From assembly GCA_012270805.1 (NCBI GenBank), contig JAAXHR010000319.1:816-12223 (forward strand): a stretch of 11,408 nucleotides of DNA, given 5' to 3'. The position numbers were made by a program, and so were the translations under genes. A model generated the notes under the pieces. That model worked only from the letters and a program-made list of their open reading frames with translations. It was not told where the DNA came from and did not search any database. This stretch comes from Dehalococcoidia bacterium (GTDB lineage: Bacteria; Chloroflexota; Dehalococcoidia; Lucifugimonadales; Lucifugimonadaceae). This document shows positions 6,843 to 11,408 of the stretch, one piece after another. Each line of letters begins with the position of its first letter. Position 1 is the first letter of the stretch.

Positions 6843-7322
6843 TCAGGCTCGTTCCGAAGCGAAAAGGCCATCGCGTAAGACAACGCTGTGACCACTGTAT
6901 GAGATCGTCGCCGACCGTAAGGCGCGCAAAACTGCGATGAACCGCAACATGCGCGAATCGTCTTCGTGGATTTCCGATTGGTAAGCCGGGGCTCCCCAAA
7001 AGGTGTGTTGCGAGCCGCGGAGTATGGTGCGTTCAAGCTCTGAGATAGCGCTCACGAATGTTTCATCTGATCGATCCGTCAAGGGCTGATTATCGCGGTC
7101 GACGAACCAGAGGGACATTGTGAGTTCGCCGTTGGCGCTATGCGCTATGTCTGTCACCAAGAAAGGCCCTTGCTGGTTGGAAAACAGGGTTTCGACTGGC
7201 TCTCCTGCCGCGGCAGTTTCGCGGACCGCGGCCTGCAGCGAACGGAACAGCGACGATAGCGTGGACACCTTGAATGGCGGATCATGCAATGTCAATGTCA
7301 GTTTTTCAGGCGTTGCCATCAT
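6843..7322 (-). CDS. Unrecognised protein translationally coupled to selB
   Basis: I do not recognise this 159-residue protein. Its ATG overlaps the selB stop codon in an ATGA arrangement, the strongest sign that it is real and made by coupled translation. A second in-frame ATG follows at once (7319), so either could be used. The sequence is soluble, without signal peptide or membrane segment. It opens with a short strand (KLTLTLHDPPF), then a helix (TLSSLFRSLQAAVRETAAAG, 21-40). Strands follow around GPFLVTDIA (52-60) and ELTMSLWFVDRD (66-77), then a helix (DETFVSAISELERTILRG, 86-103). The end is a basic helix-strand stretch (SRMLRFIAVLRALRSATIS, 123-141). No metal motif, Cys pair or nucleotide-binding loop is visible. 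The location suggests, but does not show, a link with selenocysteine decoding. It ends with TGA, tail to tail with the zincin gene. Confidence 0.8.
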   Translation of the reverse strand: MMATPEKLTLTLHDPPFKVSTLSSLFRSLQAAVRETAAAGEPVETLFSNQQGPFLVTDIAHSANGELTMSLWFVDRDNQPLTDRSDETFVSAISELERTILRGSQHTFWGAPAYQSEIHEDDSRMLRFIAVLRALRSATISYSGHSVVLRDGLFASERA

Positions 7323-9172
7323 CTCAACACCCTCATGTCACCGACGCGCATGGTGACGTTGTCGCGGTCCAACTGTTCCAAGAGCGCAAGCGAGTATTTC
7401 CGGCTCGTACCGAGCAACTCCCGAACATCGTTTATCGAGACCTCATCGTTAGTCTGGCAGAAGTCGACGATCTTATCCCGCATTTCGTCAAACACCTCAG
7501 CGGCAAAAATCACTTCTGGACCGGCGCTGACAACCTTGCGACGATCCATGAGTGCTCCGAGCAACTCAGCATCGATCTTGTTCCACGCGGGCGGAGAATA
7601 GCGATGTTCGCGCAGGACTTTCAAGAAACGGTCCGTTTCCTGCTTCTGTGTGGGGGTGAACATGACCTCGTGGTCCGCCATCCTGACCATGGTTCCGTCT
7701 TTCGCAACGTCGCTGTCATTGACGATGTTATCGACTATGGCGTCGAACTCGCTCGAATTGAGCCTTAGCCGGTTGCGGAGCTCTTGCCGCGGCATCCCGC
7801 GCCGCAACGGATATCTTTGGTGATACTCGGCCAATGCGTCAATTGCCTGGGCACGCAACGCGTCTCGATGGGACCTCGTTGTGTACAGAGGATTTGCACC
7901 GTCCGTCAAACGTATCAGTATTTCCGTTTCCGTTAAGTCGGACAGATCCGTCTCGACGTCCGCGAGAAACAAATGAGCGGCCTCCGCAATCTGCGCGGAG
8001 TTGGCGACGACAAGTTGGCCGAGAGTATGAACGATGACATCCTGTGAATGACCTTCGGCCAACACCTGCAAATGCTCGATAACCGATCGGTCGTTACGTC
8101 GATGGCGCGGCGCGTCAGCGATCAATGCGACACCGCCGCCTAGCGTGTCGTTGCTGTCACGAATCACGAATCGATCGCCTTTGATTATCGGTCGCGGGTT
8201 ACTCATCTTGATTTGAGCCCAACCCGCTTCCCCGGCTTCCAACTCGTCGTGAGAGAGCAGTCGTACAGTAGCAGGTTCTTCCCACGTCCCGCCATAGAGA
8301 GTGACGTGGTGGTTGTGCTTCACTGGACGTTTGGCGTCTGATATCGATCTAAGCGAAGCGTCGAAAACCGTGGTGGTATTGAACTGCCCGCGCTTGACGA
8401 GAGCTTCGCCGCGCTGTATCTCAGTGTGCGAAATACCGCTAATGCTGACCGCTACTCGCGTGCCCGGGACAGCAATGTCGATTTGTGATTTGTGACTCTG
8501 CAATCCGCGGATGCGGGCGGTTTTGCCGGAAGGCAACAACGCGACTTCATCGCCGATCTGCAATTGGCCACCATCAAGCGTACCGGTCACGACCGCACCG
8601 AACCCGGCAACACTGAATGCTCGGTCGATAAAGAGCCTAGGACGTTCGTTGATCTTTCGCGCCGGTTTGCGCCGAGCAAAGTCAGCGATCATACCGCGCA
8701 GATCATCCAATCCGACTCCAGTCTCAGCCGACACCGCAACCATTGGCGACCCTTCTAGCGATGTGCCTTCCAGGATTTCCGATATTTCGATCTCGATCAG
8801 CTCGATCAGCTCTTGGTCGGCAAGATCAGACTTCGTGATTACGACGATTCCATCGCTAACTTCGAGCAGATCCAATATCGCTAAGTGTTCGCGTGTCTGC
8901 GGCATCGGACCTTCATCACCGGCGACGATCAACAGAGCGAGATCGAAACCGCCTGCACCCATCAGCATAGTTTTCACGAAACGTTCGTGTCCCGGCACAT
9001 CGACGATGCTGACCTCACTTCCGTCGTCGATCTCTAGCCATGCGAAACCGAGTTCGATGGTCATGCCTCGAGCTTTTTCGGCGCGCAGGCGATCGGGGTC
9101 GATGCCGGTCAGTTTTTCGATGAGTGTAGACTTGCCGTGATCTACGTGTCCTGCGGTTCCCGCGACGAACAT
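7319..9172 (-). CDS. selB: Selenocysteine-specific translation elongation factor SelB
   Basis: SelB is the GTPase that carries selenocysteyl-tRNA(Sec) to the ribosome at UGA codons marked by a SECIS hairpin. The N-terminal GTPase domain shows G1 GHVDHGKST (8-16), G2 ARGMTIELGFAWL (34-46, T38), G3 DVPGH (58-62), G4 TKSD (113-116) and G5 SAE (148-150). EF-Tu-like beta-barrel domains follow (about 175-345). The C-terminal half holds winged-helix repeats, ending in LLGTSRKYSLALLEQLDR (586-603) and VTMRVGDMRVLR (606-617). That is the hallmark SECIS-binding module, which EF-Tu and archaeal SelB lack. At 617 residues it is a normal bacterial SelB. The ATG at 9172 starts directly at MFVAGTAGHVDHG. 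An AGGAG (minus strand, 9193-9189) lies 16 nt upstream, unusually far, and no alternative in-frame start is nearer. The presence of selB predicts selA, selC and selD elsewhere in the genome. Confidence 0.97.
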   Translation of the reverse strand: MFVAGTAGHVDHGKSTLIEKLTGIDPDRLRAEKARGMTIELGFAWLEIDDGSEVSIVDVPGHERFVKTMLMGAGGFDLALLIVAGDEGPMPQTREHLAILDLLEVSDGIVVITKSDLADQELIELIEIEISEILEGTSLEGSPMVAVSAETGVGLDDLRGMIADFARRKPARKINERPRLFIDRAFSVAGFGAVVTGTLDGGQLQIGDEVALLPSGKTARIRGLQSHKSQIDIAVPGTRVAVSISGISHTEIQRGEALVKRGQFNTTTVFDASLRSISDAKRPVKHNHHVTLYGGTWEEPATVRLLSHDELEAGEAGWAQIKMSNPRPIIKGDRFVIRDSNDTLGGGVALIADAPRHRRNDRSVIEHLQVLAEGHSQDVIVHTLGQLVVANSAQIAEAAHLFLADVETDLSDLTETEILIRLTDGANPLYTTRSHRDALRAQAIDALAEYHQRYPLRRGMPRQELRNRLRLNSSEFDAIVDNIVNDSDVAKDGTMVRMADHEVMFTPTQKQETDRFLKVLREHRYSPPAWNKIDAELLGALMDRRKVVSAGPEVIFAAEVFDEMRDKIVDFCQTNDEVSINDVRELLGTSRKYSLALLEQLDRDNVTMRVGDMRVLR

Positions 9173-9195
9173 TGCAGTGGGATTTGAGCTCCTAG

Positions 9196-9201
9196 ATTAT
9201 G
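9196..9201 (-). promoter_or_regulatory. Candidate -10 box for selB
   Basis: Read on the minus strand, CATAAT (5 of 6 to TATAAT) lies 23 nt before the selB ATG and directly abuts the palindrome at 9202-9222. No good -35 box sits 16-18 nt further upstream; a TTGCCG at 9234-9229 is too far. If used, the 5' leader would be short, about 15-18 nt. A weak -35 next to a palindrome fits regulated expression, but this is inference. Confidence 0.3.
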
Positions 9202-9222
9202 CCGATAAGTATGGATTATCGG
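9202..9222. promoter_or_regulatory. Perfect 7-7-7 palindrome upstream of selB, candidate operator
   Basis: CCGATAA (9202-9208) and TTATCGG (9216-9222) are exact inverted repeats separated by 7 nt. Centre-to-centre half-site spacing is 14 nt; with the A/T-rich inner ends this resembles a site for a dimeric helix-turn-helix regulator. It fills the region between a -10-like box and the -35 area of the presumed selB promoter, inside the 112-nt gap between the methyltransferase gene and selB. No T-run follows on either strand, so it is a poor terminator candidate. The regulator is unknown. Confidence 0.4.
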
Positions 9223-9284
9223 ACGAATCGGCAAATCGTTCATCGAATGGACGCCATCGCGGATCAAGTCCTGCGGTCGAGCCA

Positions 9285-10127
9285 TCAGCGTGGCAAATCG
9301 AGACGAACGACCATCACGAGTGGAAACTCGCGCCAGAACACACTTGAAAGTGGCGATTTAGCCTCGGAAAATGCTTCGAAAGGAAAGCGCGGTTCCTCAA
9401 GTGCTGTCAGCGTGAACCCCTGATTCAAGAACACTCGCAACAACTCGCCGATCGGTCGATGAAAATACCAATGCGGCCTCGTCTGACCTTGGATTCCGAT
9501 GCCACGGTACGCTCGAGTTCGCAGGTAATCGGGGACCCAAACAGCGAAACGTTCTTCGACGCCTTCGGCAGTGAATTCCCGCTCTAAAGTGTTGCGTGTG
9601 CCGTCCGAGTTGAAAACGGGGTGCAAAACGCTGAAGACGAATCTCCCACCCGATTTCAGCAACCGCGGCAACGTCTCCGCCAATGGTGTGATGACAGCCA
9701 TATCCATGATCCCCATCGTGCAGACAGCGGCATCGAATGGCGCGCCCGGTAACGCCTTCAAAGCTTCGGCATCGGCGGCGTTTGCGATCGAGAATGTGAT
9801 CTGGTCTTCGTAGCCTTTCGAACGCTGTCGCGCCCTCTCGATAAATACGCTTGAATGGTCGATGGCGGTGATTTTCGCGCCGCGGTCAGCCATCCGTCGC
9901 GTGAAGCGGCCGGCACCGCAAGCGATGTCGAGGACTCTGGTGCCGCGCTCGAGTGCGAGTAGGCGTTCCTGTGTCGGCTCGATCAGGTGATCTTGCGCGG
10001 TGTTGCCATCACCGATCTTGTCATCCCACCACTCTGAGATTTCGTCCCAGATCTCGACTGCTTCCTCGAGATGCTCCGGGAAGTCGACACCGTCGCGTAC
10101 GGGTTCGTATGTGCTGTGTCCACTCAA
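9285..10127 (-). CDS. Class I SAM-dependent methyltransferase, substrate unknown
   Basis: The protein has 280 residues and a Rossmann-type SAM-binding fold. Motif I is VLDIACGAGRFT (65-76), the acidic ribose-binding residue at the end of strand 2 is D90 (in ITAIDHSS), and motif IV is FDAAVCTMGIMDM (131-143). LLKSGGRFVFSVLHPVF (156-172) is the usual post-motif strand region. The C-terminal part, with PHWYFHRPIGELLRVFLNQ (218-236) and LEEPRFP (243-249), resembles small-molecule methyltransferases of the UbiE/Methyltransf_11 kind. An N-terminal region rich in acidic and aromatic residues (DEISEWWDD, 28-36) may help bind substrate. The start is TTG at 10127; no ATG or GTG is available in frame nearby and no strong Shine-Dalgarno sequence is seen, so the exact N-terminus is uncertain. 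It follows hemW after 22 nt and is probably cotranscribed. I cannot infer the substrate from context. Confidence 0.88.
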   Translation of the reverse strand: MSGHSTYEPVRDGVDFPEHLEEAVEIWDEISEWWDDKIGDGNTAQDHLIEPTQERLLALERGTRVLDIACGAGRFTRRMADRGAKITAIDHSSVFIERARQRSKGYEDQITFSIANAADAEALKALPGAPFDAAVCTMGIMDMAVITPLAETLPRLLKSGGRFVFSVLHPVFNSDGTRNTLEREFTAEGVEERFAVWVPDYLRTRAYRGIGIQGQTRPHWYFHRPIGELLRVFLNQGFTLTALEEPRFPFEAFSEAKSPLSSVFWREFPLVMVVRLDLPR

Positions 10128-10149
10128 GTCCGTATCGGTCTCACTCGTC

Positions 10150-11391
10150 TTAGATGATGAACGCTTCGAAGACGTTATTGCCTAGCAGTTTTCCGTGACT
10201 TGTGAGACGGATACGGTCGCCATCGTCCTCAATCAATCCTGATGAAACAAGATCAGAGATCTCTCGTCCGTAGACATCGCTTATCGAAATTTCGAAGCGA
10301 CGCTCAAACTCTGACTTCCCAATCCCATCAGACAGCCTCATTCCGAGCATCATGGTCTCCGACATCGCCATCTCACTGGATGTGATTTCGACGAAATCGA
10401 CGGCGATTTTACCTTGTTCTATCGACGTGACGACTACATCGTCTGAAACGCTAGCTGATGCGATTGCCGAGATGTATCGTCTCGGCGATTTCATATTTGC
10501 GAATCGTCTGCCCATCATCGAAGAATGTGCCCCTGGCCCGACACCGAGATACGGCTGATTCAGCCAGTATGCCAGGTTATGTTGAGATCGAAAGCCGGGT
10601 CTAGACCAGTTGGATATCTCGTAGTGGTCGTATCCGGCGTCGCTCAAGCTGTACATCGCCATCTCGTACATGTCAGCCGCCAAGTCGTCGTCTGGTCTTG
10701 GCACGGTACCTCGTTTGACATCTCTTTGCAGCGGAGTTCCAGCCTCGATTTGCAAGCCGTACAGCGATAGATGGTCTGTCTCAAGTTCGATCGCGCGTTT
10801 CAGTGAGTGTTCCCAGACAGTTAGTGATTGATTTGGCAAACCGAACATCAAGTCGACGCTGATGTTTTCGAACCCAGCGGATCGTGCAGTGGCTACGGCT
10901 AACGTTGCTTGGTCCGAGCCATGCCGACGCGAAAGAGCGGTAAGTAACTGGTCGTTGAATGATTGGACGCCAATGCTTATGCGGTTAAAACCTGCTTGCA
11001 ACCACGCGTTGGCCTTTTCAGCGTCTACGTCGTCGGGATTGGCTTCCAAGGTGATTTCCGCGCCGCCGGCGATGTCCGTTGAATCATTTATACGATCTAG
11101 CAGCAAAGCGATTGATTCGGCGGGCAGGTATGACGGCGTCCCGCCTCCGAAGAAGACCGACGAAACATCCGGGCAATCCAGTCGTTTACCCCAGATGTCG
11201 ATCTCGGACGCTAAGGCATCGACGAAAGAAGGCATGAGGGCTTCGATGCCTTCGTACGTGTTGAAGTCACAGTAGTTGCATTTCGAAAGGCAAAACGGAA
11301 TGTGAACATAGACAGCAACGGGTTCACGCGGGTCATACCCAGCGCGGGCGACACCGATGGCATCTGGCGATTTGAGGGGAGGGTGTGACAA
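10150..11391 (-). CDS. hemW: Radical SAM heme chaperone HemW (HemN-like), start near window edge
   Basis: HemW is a radical SAM protein that binds heme and is thought to deliver it to client proteins; it was long annotated as oxygen-independent coproporphyrinogen oxidase. The [4Fe-4S] motif is C34-x3-C38-x2-C41 in HIPFCLSKCNYCDF, with F43 where true HemN has a fourth Cys, which points to HemW. Other family features are FFGGGTPSYL (80-89), LEANPDD (115-121), RISIGVQSFND (137-147), VDLMFGLPNQS (179-189), HYEISNWSRPG (256-266) and GVGPGAHS (283-290). The C-terminal HemN_C winged domain spans about 340-413. The start is TTG at 11391, 27 residues before the first conserved strand. No stop occurs in that frame between 11392 and 11408, so the true start could lie beyond the window. 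The gene heads the minus-strand series and is followed 22 nt later by the methyltransferase. Confidence 0.93.
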   Translation of the reverse strand: MSHPPLKSPDAIGVARAGYDPREPVAVYVHIPFCLSKCNYCDFNTYEGIEALMPSFVDALASEIDIWGKRLDCPDVSSVFFGGGTPSYLPAESIALLLDRINDSTDIAGGAEITLEANPDDVDAEKANAWLQAGFNRISIGVQSFNDQLLTALSRRHGSDQATLAVATARSAGFENISVDLMFGLPNQSLTVWEHSLKRAIELETDHLSLYGLQIEAGTPLQRDVKRGTVPRPDDDLAADMYEMAMYSLSDAGYDHYEISNWSRPGFRSQHNLAYWLNQPYLGVGPGAHSSMMGRRFANMKSPRRYISAIASASVSDDVVVTSIEQGKIAVDFVEITSSEMAMSETMMLGMRLSDGIGKSEFERRFEISISDVYGREISDLVSSGLIEDDGDRIRLTSHGKLLGNNVFEAFII

Positions 11392-11408
11392 TTTGACTAA
11401 AGGGCCTC

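Noticed and set aside
8511..9140. 209-codon open frame on the plus strand opposite the SelB GTPase domain
   Set aside because: It is a Ser/Pro/Ile-rich shadow of the selB coding strand, with no motifs and no ribosome-binding site.
1..11408. Mobile element, CRISPR array, defence island or biosynthetic cluster
   Set aside because: No transposase, integrase, phage gene, regular direct repeats or defence-type domain is visible. The genes are housekeeping functions with even composition.

Overview
The window carries ten protein genes, nearly all bacterial housekeeping functions, in two blocks that converge at about 6,835-6,842. I see no RNA gene, insertion sequence, integrase, CRISPR array or other sign of a mobile region. 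Base composition looks balanced and even throughout. The gene set fits a free-living bacterium. A Chloroflexota lineage of the Dehalococcoidia/SAR202 type is my best guess, at low to moderate confidence. The reasons are separate secD and secF genes, a PriA with its helicase motifs intact (unlike most actinobacteria), a short zincin of the PF06262 type, and a bacterial SelB. Seven of the ten visible stop codons are TGA, in a genome that also encodes the selenocysteine elongation factor.

Plus-strand block (1-6834). It opens inside priA (replication restart helicase, 5' end outside the window). Next come def (peptide deformylase with an unusual His/Glu-rich tail), a 224-nt leader, and the secD-secF pair for the Sec translocase. 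Then follow nfo (endonuclease IV, base excision repair) and a small zincin-type metallopeptidase. The secD leader is the richest non-coding stretch: an extended -10 box, a terminator-like hairpin, a strong hairpin next to the GTG start, and overlapping short reading frames. SecD itself has a large insertion in its first extracytoplasmic domain. The insertion looks like two copies of a beta-alpha-beta-beta-alpha-beta unit joined by a very acidic linker, and each copy resembles the extracytoplasmic module of the neighbouring SecF.

Minus-strand block (11391-6843, read right to left). It holds hemW (radical-SAM heme chaperone), a class I SAM-dependent methyltransferase, selB, and an unrecognised 159-residue protein whose ATG overlaps the selB stop codon (ATGA). 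Both hemW and the methyltransferase appear to start with TTG. A perfect 7-7-7 palindrome lies upstream of selB, next to a -10-like box, and may be an operator.

I found no complete new multi-gene system. The items most worth a second look are the SelB-coupled unknown protein, the SecD head-domain architecture with its leader, the His-rich deformylase tail and the selB-proximal palindrome.
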